A stretch of DNA of 64,000 bases from Arthrobacter sp. KBS0703 (GTDB lineage Bacteria > Actinomycetota > Actinomycetes > Actinomycetales > Micrococcaceae). Positions 38,167 to 48,440 of this stretch are shown here, one piece after another; position 1 is the first letter of the stretch; each line of letters opens with the position of its first letter. The translations under genes were made by a program, and so were the position numbers. The notes beneath the pieces were generated by a model, which did not search any database, was not told where the DNA came from, and saw only the letters and a list, made by a program, of their open reading frames with translations. The stretch covers positions 3,286,001 through 3,350,000 of the forward strand of contig NZ_MVDG02000001.1 of assembly GCF_002008315.2 (NCBI RefSeq), written 5' to 3'.

Positions 38167-38315
38167 TCCATGGTTTTCATCTAGTAACTCTCTTGAAAGT
38201 GCCGAAAAGTAGATCTCACGGAAAGAAACACCGCACCGGTCCAGCCGGCCCCGAACTGCAAAGGCGCAGGAAAGGGCCGGCCTGGACAATCCGGAGCACA
38301 AACAAGGAGACAAAG

Positions 38316-39647
38316 ATGACTGCAGCATTTGAGCCCACCCAGCAGACGCCCGAGCAGCAGGCCGCCGCACTGGAGCTCGAGTGGGCCGCCAACCCCCGCT
38401 GGGAAGGTGTGACCCGTGACTACAAGGCTTCGGACGTCGTCCGACTCCGCGGCCGCGTCTCCGAAGAACACACGCTGGCCCGCCGCGGCTCCGAGAAGCT
38501 GTGGAAGCAGCTCACCGAAGAGCACAAGACCGGCGGGTATACCAACGCTCTCGGAGCCCTCACCGGCAACCAGGCCGTGCAGCAGGTCAAGGCCGGCCTC
38601 CGCGCCATCTACCTGTCCGGCTGGCAGGTGGCCGCCGACGCCAACAACTCCGGCCACACTTACCCGGACCAGTCGCTGTACCCGGCCAACTCCGTTCCCA
38701 CGGTGGTCCGCCGCATCAACAACGCCCTCCTCCGCGCGGACCAGATCGAATTCTCCGAGGGCATCCAGACTGTCGAGGACTGGATGGTCCCGATCGTCGC
38801 TGACGCCGAAGCCGGGTTCGGCGGACCGCTGAACGCCTACGAACTCATGAAATCCATGATCCAGGCCGGCGCCTCAGGCGTTCATTGGGAGGACCAGCTC
38901 GCTTCGGAGAAGAAGTGCGGCCACCTCGGCGGCAAGGTGCTGATCCCCACCCAGCAGCACGTCCGCACCCTGAACGCGGCCCGCCTGGCCGCGGACGTCG
39001 CCGGCACCCCGTCGGTGGTCATCGCCCGGACCGACGCCGAGGCGGCAACCCTGATCACCTCCGACGTCGACGAGCGCGACCAGGAATTCATCCTCCGCGA
39101 AGGCGGGCAGCCGGTCCGCACCGCGGAGGGCTTCTACAAGGTCCGCAACGGCATCGAACCCTGCATTGCCCGCGCCAAGGCCTACGCCCCGTACTCCGAC
39201 CTCATCTGGATGGAGACGGGCACCCCGGACCTGGAGCTGGCCCGCAAGTTCGCCGAGTCCGTCAAGGCCGAGTTCCCGGACCAGATGCTCTCCTACAACT
39301 GCTCGCCGTCGTTCAACTGGCGCAAGCACCTGGACGACGCCACCATCGCCAAATTCCAGCGTGAACTCGGCGCCATGGGCTTCACGTTCCAGTTCATCAC
39401 CCTGGCCGGCTTCCACGCCCTGAACTACTCGATGTTCGACCTCGCCCACGGCTACGCCCGTGAAGGCATGAGCGCCTACGTCGAGCTCCAGGAAAAGGAA
39501 TTCGCCTCCGAATCCCGCGGCTACACCGCGACCAAGCACCAGCGCGAAGTCGGCACCGGCTACTTCGACGACATCGCCACTGCGCTCAACCCGAACGCAT
39601 CCACCCTGGCCCTGGTGGGATCCACCGAAGAAGGCCAGTTCCACTAG
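38316..39647 (+). CDS. aceA: isocitrate lyase
   Basis: A 443-residue TIM-barrel enzyme of the glyoxylate bypass, splitting isocitrate to succinate and glyoxylate. The catalytic loop [16 protein letters not shown] lies near residue 198; other hallmarks are [45 protein letters not shown] and [14 protein letters not shown]. The start ATG 38316 has ACAAGGAGACAAAG. Followed by a strong terminator-like hairpin (39714-39754) and then aceB on the same strand. Confidence 0.97.
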   Translation: MTAAFEPTQQTPEQQAAALELEWAANPRWEGVTRDYKASDVVRLRGRVSEEHTLARRGSEKLWKQLTEEHKTGGYTNALGALTGNQAVQQVKAGLRAIYLSGWQVAADANNSGHTYPDQSLYPANSVPTVVRRINNALLRADQIEFSEGIQTVEDWMVPIVADAEAGFGGPLNAYELMKSMIQAGASGVHWEDQLASEKKCGHLGGKVLIPTQQHVRTLNAARLAADVAGTPSVVIARTDAEAATLITSDVDERDQEFILREGGQPVRTAEGFYKVRNGIEPCIARAKAYAPYSDLIWMETGTPDLELARKFAESVKAEFPDQMLSYNCSPSFNWRKHLDDATIAKFQRELGAMGFTFQFITLAGFHALNYSMFDLAHGYAREGMSAYVELQEKEFASESRGYTATKHQREVGTGYFDDIATALNPNASTLALVGSTEEGQFH

Positions 39648-39713
39648 CACTCGTTCGACGGCGGGACTTGCCTGCGGCCTTCGGTCCGGCATTGCTCTGC
39701 CTGCTATTCCCCA

Positions 39714-39767
39714 TGCCCGGGTCCGACCTCGCTGAGCGAGGACGGACCCGGGCACAGGGCCCCTTTT
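39714..39767 (+). terminator. strong hairpin between aceA and aceB
   Basis: TGCCCGGGTCCG-A-CCTCGC (39714-39732) pairs with GCGAGG-A-CGGACCCGGGCA (39736-39754) through an internal A-A mismatch and a 3-nt loop. A CCCCTTTT tract ends at 39767. This should terminate or attenuate aceA mRNA, so aceB probably has its own promoter in the roughly 90 bp that follow. Confidence 0.8.
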
Positions 39768-39860
39768 ACGCAGGCTGCCGCAACGCCGACACCTTCGGCC
39801 TGGTGAGGACCGCACCTGAGTGCGTGTCGCCGTCGTTCTTCCTATTTAGGAGCAATTGAA

Positions 39861-41548
<1,688 letters not shown>

Positions 41549-41632
41549 ATTTCCGTCCGCCGGGCTGCCACGCCTTCGCAACAGCACCCCCGAAATCCGG
41601 GGAGGCAGCCCGGCAACGGAACCCATGTTCAG

Positions 41633-41697
41633 AGCGCGAACCGGCAGCTAATGACCCCAAAACCCAGGTTTGAGGGCATAAGCTGCCGGTTCGCGCT
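41633..41697. repeat. 65-bp palindrome with 17-bp perfect arms (copy A)
   Basis: AGCGCGAACCGGCAGCT (41633-41649) pairs with AGCTGCCGGTTCGCGCT (41681-41697). The loop has AATGACC...TTGAGG. It separates convergent aceB and the MFS gene. A second copy with matching loop lies at 59645-59707, so this is an intergenic repeat family. Confidence 0.75.
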
Positions 41698-41735
41698 GTT
41701 GTGCGGGGGAAGGATGTACGACGGCGGCGCCCGCC

Positions 41736-42929
41736 TTAGCGCTGTTTCGGCACCTTCCGGACGGACAGCGTGGTTCCGAGGATGAACAGCAGAACGGAAC
41801 CCAGGATGATCAGTAGCGGGCCGTCCCACGAACCTGAAACACCGTGCACATAACCCAGCAGCGTGGGCGCCCCCGCGCCGAAGCAGTACCCCGTCCCCTG
41901 GACCACCGCCGACATCCGCCCAGCCGAGGCCTGATCGCGCGCCAGTTTGATGATGGCGATGAAGATCAGCGTGATGCCGCCGCCCTGGGCGATCCCGCCG
42001 AAGGAGGACCACAGCCACCACAGCTGGGGAGCGAACAGCAGCCCCAGCGGCACGGTCAGCCACATGGCACCCAAGGTGAGGGCCACCGCCGTCGTACTGG
42101 CAAACCTGGCCACCAGCGGAACGCCCATTCCGCCCGCGATGGCGAGGATCTGGAAAAGCGACGACCCCGCTCCGGCGGCGGCCGGAGCCATCCCCAGCTC
42201 ATCCGAGAGAAGGGTGGGAAGCCACGCGGTGACTCCGTAATAGGAAATGGCCTGCCCGGCGAACCCAGCGGTCAGCCCCACGGTGGTCCAGCGTGAGGCG
42301 GGGCGGCCCGCGGCGGGAGGGCCGCCCGATCCGTCGTCCGGCGCCGGAACGAAAGCCCCGCGGCCGGCCGCGAGGAGCCAGAAGCCGATGGCGGCGACGG
42401 CGAACACGGCGCTGGCGGCGAGGGCAGGGCGCCAGCCGGCGGCCTCGGCCAGGGGTGCCGTGACGACGGACGTGAGGAACGAGCCGATATTCAAGGCCGC
42501 CGTGTACATGCCCATCGCGGTGCCCTGGCGGCGCGGGGAAAAGTCCCGGCGGATGATGAGCGGCACCGCGATGTTGCCGATCGTGATGGCCACGCCCAGA
42601 ATGACCGTGCCGAGCATGACCAGCGCACCGCCCCCGGCGGACCGGACCACAACGCCGGCAAGGACGCCCAGGAGGGTCAGGGTGATGGCCACTTCCGCGC
42701 CGAGCCGGCGGCCTGCCAGTGAGGCGAGGGGCGCGGCCAGGGCGAAGCACAGCACGGGAATGCCGGTCAGCAGCCCGAGTTCCACGGGCGAAAAGCCCAG
42801 GTCCTGCTGCATCGCCCCGGCCACCGGGGCTACCGCCACGAACGGACCCCGCATGTTCAGGGCGATCAGTCCGATGCAGGCGAGCAGAATCCAGCTGCTG
42901 GGGACCTTGGAGCCCGGGCGGGCTTTCAT
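41736..42929 (-). CDS. CynX/NimT-like MFS transporter
   Basis: A 397-residue 12-helix transporter. ALNMRGPFVAVAPVAGAMQQDLGFSPVELGLLTGIPVLCFA at the N-terminus, LIIRRDFSPRRQGTAMGMYTAALNIG, QAISYYGVTAWLPTLLSDELG and GGGITLIFIAIIKLARD match the CynX (cyanate transporter)/NimT group of the major facilitator superfamily. Members export or import small anions or drugs such as 2-nitroimidazole; the substrate here is not readable. Stands alone between the aceB palindrome and the ThuA operon. Confidence 0.82.
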   Translation of the reverse strand: MKARPGSKVPSSWILLACIGLIALNMRGPFVAVAPVAGAMQQDLGFSPVELGLLTGIPVLCFALAAPLASLAGRRLGAEVAITLTLLGVLAGVVVRSAGGGALVMLGTVILGVAITIGNIAVPLIIRRDFSPRRQGTAMGMYTAALNIGSFLTSVVTAPLAEAAGWRPALAASAVFAVAAIGFWLLAAGRGAFVPAPDDGSGGPPAAGRPASRWTTVGLTAGFAGQAISYYGVTAWLPTLLSDELGMAPAAAGAGSSLFQILAIAGGMGVPLVARFASTTAVALTLGAMWLTVPLGLLFAPQLWWLWSSFGGIAQGGGITLIFIAIIKLARDQASAGRMSAVVQGTGYCFGAGAPTLLGYVHGVSGSWDGPLLIILGSVLLFILGTTLSVRKVPKQR

Positions 42930-43096
42930 ACGGCGGCGGGGGCGGCTGGCGGGTGCACGGTAAGCGGAGGCACGGTAAAGGGGCTCATCACTTTCATTGC
43001 TATCATGCCGCGGCCAATTCGATGGAAAAAGTCAGCGGGCAGGAGCGCATCGCTGCACTCCTGCCCGCCGGGGCCCTCGTCAGTTATTCAGCACGC

Positions 43097-43840
43097 TCAG
43101 GCCAGGTACCAGTCCCGCTGCGCGTTGGCCACCCCGGGCGCTTCCCGGAACTGCTTCGGCTGCGCCACCCAGCCGACACCGTTGGCGACAACCCGCTGGA
43201 TCTGGGGCTGGTGGTAGACGGGATACTCCTGGTCGCCCGGGCTAAAGTAGAAGATCCGGCCCTTCCCGCGGGAAAACGTGACACCGGAGCGGAACACTTC
43301 GCCGCCTTCGAAGGAGCTGATGAAGATGAGGTCGTCCGGCTCGGGAATGTCGAAGAGCTCGCCGTACATCTCCTGCTTCGGGATCACGAGGGGGCTTTCC
43401 ACGCCGGCGGCAATCGGGTGCGACGGCTTGACCGTCCACACGAGTTCGCGTTCGCCGTCGTTGCGCCACTTAAGCGAGCATGTGGTCCCCAGGAGCCGGG
43501 TGAAGATCTTGGCGAAATGCCCTGAGTGAAGGACGATCAGCCCCATGCCGCCCAGGACATGCCGCTGGACGCGCTCCACCACGTCATCGCTGACCTCGGC
43601 GTGGGCCACGTGGCCCCACCACAGCAGAACGTCCGTCGCGGCCAAGGTCTCCTCGGACAGCCCGTGCTCGGGGTCCGCCAGCGTGGCCGTGGTGATGCCG
43701 GAATCCGGGTAGAAGCCCTTCAGCCCGTCGGCGATGGCGCCGTGAATGCCCTTGGGGTACATCTCCGCCATGGTCTCCGGCTGGTTGCGGGCCTCATGGA
43801 CGCCTTCGTTCCACACCAGGATGTTGAGTTTGTCAGTCAT
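43097..43840 (-). CDS. thuA: ThuA-like protein (trehalose utilisation/DUF1037)
   Basis: A 247-residue class I glutamine-amidotransferase-like fold: [60 protein letters not shown] and [30 protein letters not shown] and LHSGH are ThuA hallmarks. In rhizobia ThuA works with the Gfo/Idh protein ThuB to make 3-keto-trehalose from trehalose and related disaccharides; its exact chemistry is still debated. It follows the Gfo/Idh gene by one base, behind a ROK regulator gene on the same strand. Confidence 0.88.
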   Translation of the reverse strand: MTDKLNILVWNEGVHEARNQPETMAEMYPKGIHGAIADGLKGFYPDSGITTATLADPEHGLSEETLAATDVLLWWGHVAHAEVSDDVVERVQRHVLGGMGLIVLHSGHFAKIFTRLLGTTCSLKWRNDGERELVWTVKPSHPIAAGVESPLVIPKQEMYGELFDIPEPDDLIFISSFEGGEVFRSGVTFSRGKGRIFYFSPGDQEYPVYHQPQIQRVVANGVGWVAQPKQFREAPGVANAQRDWYLA

Positions 43841-43841
43841 G

Positions 43842-44936
43842 TCAGAGCCTCACTTCGCGCTGTTCGAGGGCGGACTTGTAGCAGGCATCGAGCACCAGTG
43901 CGCGGCTCAGCGCCAGGGCGCCGTCGTGGGCGCCCCACACAGTCTCGCCCCCGCGGACGGCTTCCACAAAGTCTTCCACCACGGCCTGGTGTGCGCGGCC
44001 GGGTTCGGCCACCACTTCGTAGTCCGCGTTTTCGCCGTCCTTCTCCTTGAAGATGCGGAGGTCCGCAACGGGGGCGTTGGAGGCGCCGACGGCGCGCAGT
44101 TCGGCACCGCCGTCGGTTCCGTAGACGGTGAAGTCCATCAGGTCGTCTTCGTGCCGGTAGGCCGCCCAGCCGGCCTCGAGGATCAGCGTGCCGCCGCCCT
44201 CAAGGCGGATGAATGCCGACGCGAAGTCTTCCACTTCGAACTTGTGGGTCGCGTTCATCGCCGTGTACCGGGCATTGCCGCCGAGGCCGCGGTGGCCCAG
44301 TTCGGAGTGGGTGGACGCCGAGACGGACAGGACCTTCGGTTCACCGAGCAGGTGCAGGGCGTAGTCCAGGACGTGCACGCCGATGTCCGCCAGCGGTCCG
44401 CCGCCGGCCAGCGCGGGGTTCGTGAACCAGCTTCCCAGCATGGGGATGCCCTGGCGGCGGAGCCAGGATGCCTTGGCGTAGTACGGACGGCCGAGTTCGC
44501 CGGCGTCGATGATGCCTTTCAGTTTCTGGATGTCGCCCCGGCGGCGGTGGTTGAAGGCAACGTCCAGGACGCGGCCGGCCTTGCGCGCGGCCTCGACCAT
44601 CTGCAGGCCCTCTTCGCCGTTGCGGGCGAGCGGCTTTTCGCTCAGGACGTGCAGGCCGCGTTCGAGCGCCGCGATGGCGATCGGCGCGTGCAGGAACGTG
44701 GGCACCGCCACGCTGACGGCGTCGAGTCCTTCGAGCTCGATCAGGTCCTCCCAGCGGGCGAACGTGTGGGGAATGCTGTACTCGGCCTTGAGACTGGCCA
44801 GGAGGTCCTCCTCCATGGCGGCCACGGCCACGAGTTCCACGCCCGCAATATCCTTGTAGGCCTTGATGTGCTGTTGACCGGCCCATCCGATGCCGACAAC
44901 CCCGACCTTCAGGGGTGCTGGCTGCTGATTGCTCAC
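43842..44936 (-). CDS. Gfo/Idh/MocA oxidoreductase, ThuB-like
   Basis: A 364-residue NAD(P)-dependent sugar oxidoreductase. Rossmann loop [20 protein letters not shown], the catalytic-Lys motif [15 protein letters not shown] near residue 100, [43 protein letters not shown] (GG..D.G.H..D active-site block with the proton-relay His). GTG 44936 is supported by ACGGAGG nine bases upstream. Being paired with ThuA it is the likely ThuB counterpart, which would oxidise a glucoside at C3 to the keto form. It is one of five intact members in the island. Confidence 0.88.
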   Translation of the reverse strand: MSNQQPAPLKVGVVGIGWAGQQHIKAYKDIAGVELVAVAAMEEDLLASLKAEYSIPHTFARWEDLIELEGLDAVSVAVPTFLHAPIAIAALERGLHVLSEKPLARNGEEGLQMVEAARKAGRVLDVAFNHRRRGDIQKLKGIIDAGELGRPYYAKASWLRRQGIPMLGSWFTNPALAGGGPLADIGVHVLDYALHLLGEPKVLSVSASTHSELGHRGLGGNARYTAMNATHKFEVEDFASAFIRLEGGGTLILEAGWAAYRHEDDLMDFTVYGTDGGAELRAVGASNAPVADLRIFKEKDGENADYEVVAEPGRAHQAVVEDFVEAVRGGETVWGAHDGALALSRALVLDACYKSALEQREVRL

Positions 44937-44987
44937 GTTTCATGCCTCCGTTTCACTTCAGTCTGAATGTCGGTCTGGCTGTTCCGA

Positions 44988-46220
44988 CTACCCCGTAGCC
45001 TGCAGCGTGGCCTCGATGACCGCCGGGGACAGCACATGCTGGGTAACCATCTGGCTCGCACCCAGTACGGCTGCCTGGTCTCCCGCCATGGACAGGCCGA
45101 TGCGCAGGTGCGTGGTGGCAAGGGGCAGGGATCTCCGGTAAACAACTTCGCGCACGCCTGCCATGAGATGCTCCCCGGCCTGGCCAAGGCTGCCGCCGAT
45201 CACAATGACGGAGGGGTTGAGCAGGTTCACCACCGTGGCGAGCACGTCGCCGACGTCCCGGCCTGCCTGGCGCAGCGCCTGGATGGCTGGCAGGTTGCCC
45301 GCGGCCACCAGGCGAAGCACGTCCCCTCCGTTTTCAGCCTTGAGCCCCTGCGCCGCCAGTGAATGGGCCACCGCCGGGCCCGAAGCCAGCGCCTCAAGGC
45401 AGCCGTAATTGCCGCACCGGCACAGGACCTCGTCGCCCCTGGGAACCCGGACATGGCCAAGGTCCCCGGCCGTGCCGTTGGCGCCGCGCTGCAATTCACC
45501 GCTGCTGATGATGCCGGCGCCGATGCCCGTAGCCACTTTGATGAACAGGAAATTGTCGTGCTCAGGCCAGTGGGCGGTGCGTTCGCCCAGCGCCATGATG
45601 TTGACGTCGTTGTCCACCAGTACCGGAACAGGCAACGAGCGCTGGACGTAGCGGACGACGTCAAACCCGTCCCAGCCCGGCATGATGGGGGGCTTCACCG
45701 GCATTCCGGTGGCGTGTTCCACGGGGCCGGGCAGCCCGATTCCGATGCCGGCAAGGTCCCCCGGCGCCCGTCCCGTCTCCGCGAGCAGCGACGTAGCCTC
45801 GGCGACAATCCGCCCCAGCACGGCCTCTGGCCCCTCGGCCACGTCCTGGGCCAGGCGCCGCTCCGTAAGAATGTTCCCGCCGAGGTCGGTGACCGCAATG
45901 ATCACGTGCGTCGCCCCGACGTCGACAGCCAGCACTGCCCGCGCGGCCGGTTTGAAGGCAAACCGCGACGGCGGCCTGCCGCCGCTGGACCTTGCCTCGC
46001 CCGCGGGCCCAACCAGTCCGGAGGAAATCAGGGCATCTATGCGTGAGGCCACGGTGGACCGCGCCAGGCCCGTGGTCAGGGCCAGCTCGGCCCGTGTGCG
46101 GGCCTTACCGTCGCGCAGCAGCTGAAAAAGATCGCCTGCCCGGGAAAGACTCCCCGCACCTTCAGGGGCGCCGTCTGTTCCGGCTTCGGCGCCGGACACT
46201 TTTCCGGTCGTGGGATTCAT
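44988..46220 (-). CDS. ROK-family transcriptional repressor
   Basis: A 410-residue regulator: N-terminal winged HTH (LFQLLRDGKARTRAELALTTGLARSTVASRIDALISSGLV, residues about 30-75) and a ROK sugar-kinase-like body with VLAVDVGATHVIIAVTDLGG, GIGIGLPGPVEH, LVDNDVNIMALGE, GDLGHVRVPRG and the zinc site CRCGNYGCLEALASG. Such proteins bind a sugar and release DNA. It is divergent from the big forward operon starting at 46406 and upstream of the Gfo/ThuA pair, so it likely controls both. The intervening palindrome at 46294-46307 is its best operator candidate. Confidence 0.9.
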   Translation of the reverse strand: MNPTTGKVSGAEAGTDGAPEGAGSLSRAGDLFQLLRDGKARTRAELALTTGLARSTVASRIDALISSGLVGPAGEARSSGGRPPSRFAFKPAARAVLAVDVGATHVIIAVTDLGGNILTERRLAQDVAEGPEAVLGRIVAEATSLLAETGRAPGDLAGIGIGLPGPVEHATGMPVKPPIMPGWDGFDVVRYVQRSLPVPVLVDNDVNIMALGERTAHWPEHDNFLFIKVATGIGAGIISSGELQRGANGTAGDLGHVRVPRGDEVLCRCGNYGCLEALASGPAVAHSLAAQGLKAENGGDVLRLVAAGNLPAIQALRQAGRDVGDVLATVVNLLNPSVIVIGGSLGQAGEHLMAGVREVVYRRSLPLATTHLRIGLSMAGDQAAVLGASQMVTQHVLSPAVIEATLQATG

Positions 46221-46268
46221 GAATCAGTGATAGCACGAAGGGCTTATGCATGTCACGCCAAAGAAAGA

Positions 46269-46286
46269 TTGTCGAGAATATCTCAA
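46269..46286. promoter_or_regulatory. imperfect palindrome TTGTCGAGAATATCTCAA
   Basis: Arms TTG-CGAGA and TCTC-AA flank an AT centre in the ROK/forward-operon gap, 8 bp from the second palindrome. It may be a second operator for the ROK regulator, or the site that controls the divergent gene. Evidence is symmetry and position. Confidence 0.35.
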
Positions 46287-46293
46287 CTTTTGC

Positions 46294-46322
46294 TTGACGA
46301 TCGTCAAAAGTAGTTCTAGCTT
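46294..46322 (+). promoter_or_regulatory. promoter with overlapping 14-bp perfect palindrome (ROK operator candidate)
   Basis: TTGACGATCGTCAA (46294-46307) is a perfect palindrome. Its first six bases form a good -35 (TTGACG) and TAGCTT (46317-46322) lies 17 bp later as a weak -10. Repressor on the palindrome would block RNA polymerase, giving substrate-inducible expression of the forward sugar operon. Confidence 0.6.
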
Positions 46323-46405
46323 GATGTGTGAGCGGTGTCACTCAGACGAGCCATCGCCAGAAAGTCCCAGCCAAACGCTCCAGCTAATACAAAGAGGTAG
46401 GCAAC

Positions 46406-47533
46406 TTGTCGAGCCAAGCACAGGTATCACCGGCCCTCCTGGGTGTCGGCATTCTGGGCGCGGGACCTGTAACGCAGGCGATCCACCTCCCGTCCCTCGC
46501 ACGGTTGGTGGATATTCTCGAAGTCCGCCACATCATGGACGTTGACCCTGCCGTGGCCGAGTCAGTGGCAGGCCGGGTAGGTGCACGCTTCAGCACAAGC
46601 GTGGATGAACTCCTGGCGGACCCGGCCGTGGACATCGTTGCCATCTGCAGCCCGCACCAGTTCCACGCAGCCCAGGTCATTGCGGCCTGCCGGGCCGGCA
46701 AGAAAGCCGTCCTATGCGAAAAGCCATTCGCCATGAACGGCGAAGAGGCAGCGGCCATTTCCGCCGTTTCCGCGGAAACCGGCGTACCAATCCTCGTTGG
46801 TGCCATGCACACCTTCGATCCGGGCTGGCTAGCCGCGGAGGAGGCCTGGGGCGACCTGCCCGAGCAGGTCCACACGGTCCGGTCCTCCATCGTGCTGCCG
46901 CCCAACCCGCGCTTCGAAGATTTCGCCACCGAGATCGTGGGCCGCGTCCCTGTGGAGGCCCGCGATTCTACCGATCCGGAAGTCATCAAGGCAATGCTCA
47001 CCGGCGGCGTCATGGGCCTGGCCATCCACGACCTGCCCCTGGTTCGCCGTTTCACCCCCGACTTTGCGGCCGTGGAGGTCCTGCACGCTGAAATCGTTCG
47101 CCCGTTTGGCTATGTCATCTCCCTGCGGGCCGGAAACGTAGCCATCGAACTCCGCGCAGCGATGAACGGCACCTGGGAACCAGCCTGGGAGTTTGAGGCA
47201 ATCGGAGATCACGCCGCACTGAAGATCGACTTCACGCCGTCTTACGTCCACGCCGGCTCGGCAACAGCGCGGATCAGGACGTCCGGACAGACCACAGTCC
47301 TGGGGCCCTTCGGCCACAACGGATACGAAGGCGAGTGGCGAAAACTGGCGGAGCTGGCCAACGGCACCGGCCAGCCGCCCTCGGCCGAAACTCTTATCCA
47401 CGACCTTGAGTTTGCGCTGGCGATCGCCGAGGCCGCCGCGGGCAGGGTCGATACGGACCGCGCAAATACGGGCCGGGTTGATGCTGGCAGCGCCGCCAGC
47501 GAGACAACAGCAGAGCAGGAGATCAACGCATGA
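46406..47533 (+). CDS. Gfo/Idh/MocA oxidoreductase, first gene of the sugar operon
   Basis: A 375-residue protein with a complete Rossmann half (LGVGILGAGPVTQAIHLPSL), VDIVAICSPHQFHAAQVIAAC and the catalytic KPF in AVLCEKPFAMNGEE (Lys about residue 112). GGVMGLAIHDLPLVRRF carries the conserved Asp/His segment. The TTG at 46406 follows AAAGAGGT, a rare start. Its last four bases overlap the next gene (ATGA), whose product looks like a truncated version of the same fold. It is likely to oxidise or reduce a sugar or cyclitol with NAD(P). Confidence 0.85.
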   Translation: MSSQAQVSPALLGVGILGAGPVTQAIHLPSLARLVDILEVRHIMDVDPAVAESVAGRVGARFSTSVDELLADPAVDIVAICSPHQFHAAQVIAACRAGKKAVLCEKPFAMNGEEAAAISAVSAETGVPILVGAMHTFDPGWLAAEEAWGDLPEQVHTVRSSIVLPPNPRFEDFATEIVGRVPVEARDSTDPEVIKAMLTGGVMGLAIHDLPLVRRFTPDFAAVEVLHAEIVRPFGYVISLRAGNVAIELRAAMNGTWEPAWEFEAIGDHAALKIDFTPSYVHAGSATARIRTSGQTTVLGPFGHNGYEGEWRKLAELANGTGQPPSAETLIHDLEFALAIAEAAAGRVDTDRANTGRVDAGSAASETTAEQEINA

Positions 47534-48342
47534 CCACACAGCTTTCCGTGTACGCGGATCCCCAGGCCGAAGCCGCGGGTGCCGTACCCGCCGTCGTCGC
47601 TTCCCTTCCGCTGTCGCTCGCTCCCGCTACGGAATCCGCACCGGATGTCGTTGCAATTTCCGGCCATGCAGGGTGGACCGAACGGGCCGCCACTGCGATC
47701 CGGAACGATGCCAAGGGCGTGGTGGTTTCCGGCCCAGTATCCGAAGACCCTACCGAACTCACCGGCGTCGCCGACGCCGCCGGAGCCGTGGTGGTAATCG
47801 ACCAGAAGTGGGCCGGAAACGCTGCCCTGGCGCCTGCCAGCGAAAATGTCCATAGCATAATCGCCGCGTCCGTCAGCGACGCAGTCCTGCTTGACTCGGT
47901 CGCCGTGGCCGGCCTCGGGACCGATCCCCTGCACCTGCTGACAGATCAGTTGGCCGTCCTGGTGCAGTGCGGGATCGGGGTGCGGAACCTGCGGATGGTT
48001 CAGCATAACGCAAGCGGCTACACAGTTGCCGGCGTTCTGGCCGGCGGAGCGCCCGTCGCCTTGCAGGGCATCCTCACATCTGTTCTGCCGACCACGGCAA
48101 CCCTCTCGATTCTCACCTCAACCGGGCGTGCCGACGTCGTCCTTCCGGACCCGGCGGCAGCTTGGCCTGCCGTGGTCCGTGCCGTAACCAAAGAAGGAGC
48201 AACGACGCTTCCCACGCTGTATGAGTCCTCCCACCGGACCAGCTGGTCCAGGCTCCACTCAATTCTTTCTTCCGGGGCCGGGTCCAACGACCTGGCGCAG
48301 TTCACAGCAGTTATCTCACTCCTCAACCAACTCCGCAGTTAG
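47530..48342 (+). CDS. truncated, probably non-catalytic Gfo/Idh-like protein
   Basis: A 270-residue protein that I do not recognise as a named family. DVVAISGHAGWTERAATAIR followed by GVVVSGPVSEDPTELTGVADAAGAVVVIDQKW can be laid on DVVAICSPHQFHAAQVIAAC and the EKPFAMNGEEAAAI region of the preceding gene: same order and spacing. The N-terminal Gly-rich nucleotide loop is absent and the catalytic E-K-P reads S-G-P. The C-terminus (GYTVAGVLAGGAPVALQGIL, TATLSILTSTGRADVVLPDP) resembles the beta-sheet half of Gfo/Idh. Stop-start overlap with the intact paralogue suggests a co-translated partner subunit. Not a decayed pseudogene: the frame is clean. Confidence 0.6.
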   Translation: MTTQLSVYADPQAEAAGAVPAVVASLPLSLAPATESAPDVVAISGHAGWTERAATAIRNDAKGVVVSGPVSEDPTELTGVADAAGAVVVIDQKWAGNAALAPASENVHSIIAASVSDAVLLDSVAVAGLGTDPLHLLTDQLAVLVQCGIGVRNLRMVQHNASGYTVAGVLAGGAPVALQGILTSVLPTTATLSILTSTGRADVVLPDPAAAWPAVVRAVTKEGATTLPTLYESSHRTSWSRLHSILSSGAGSNDLAQFTAVISLLNQLRS

Positions 48343-48440
48343 ACCGCCCTACCGCTCCACCTGCAGTTCCAGTCTCCATCCACTCATTGTCGAGAAGGAC
48401 CCGGGCATCCAGTCACTCCGGGCCCTGAAAGGAAACCATC

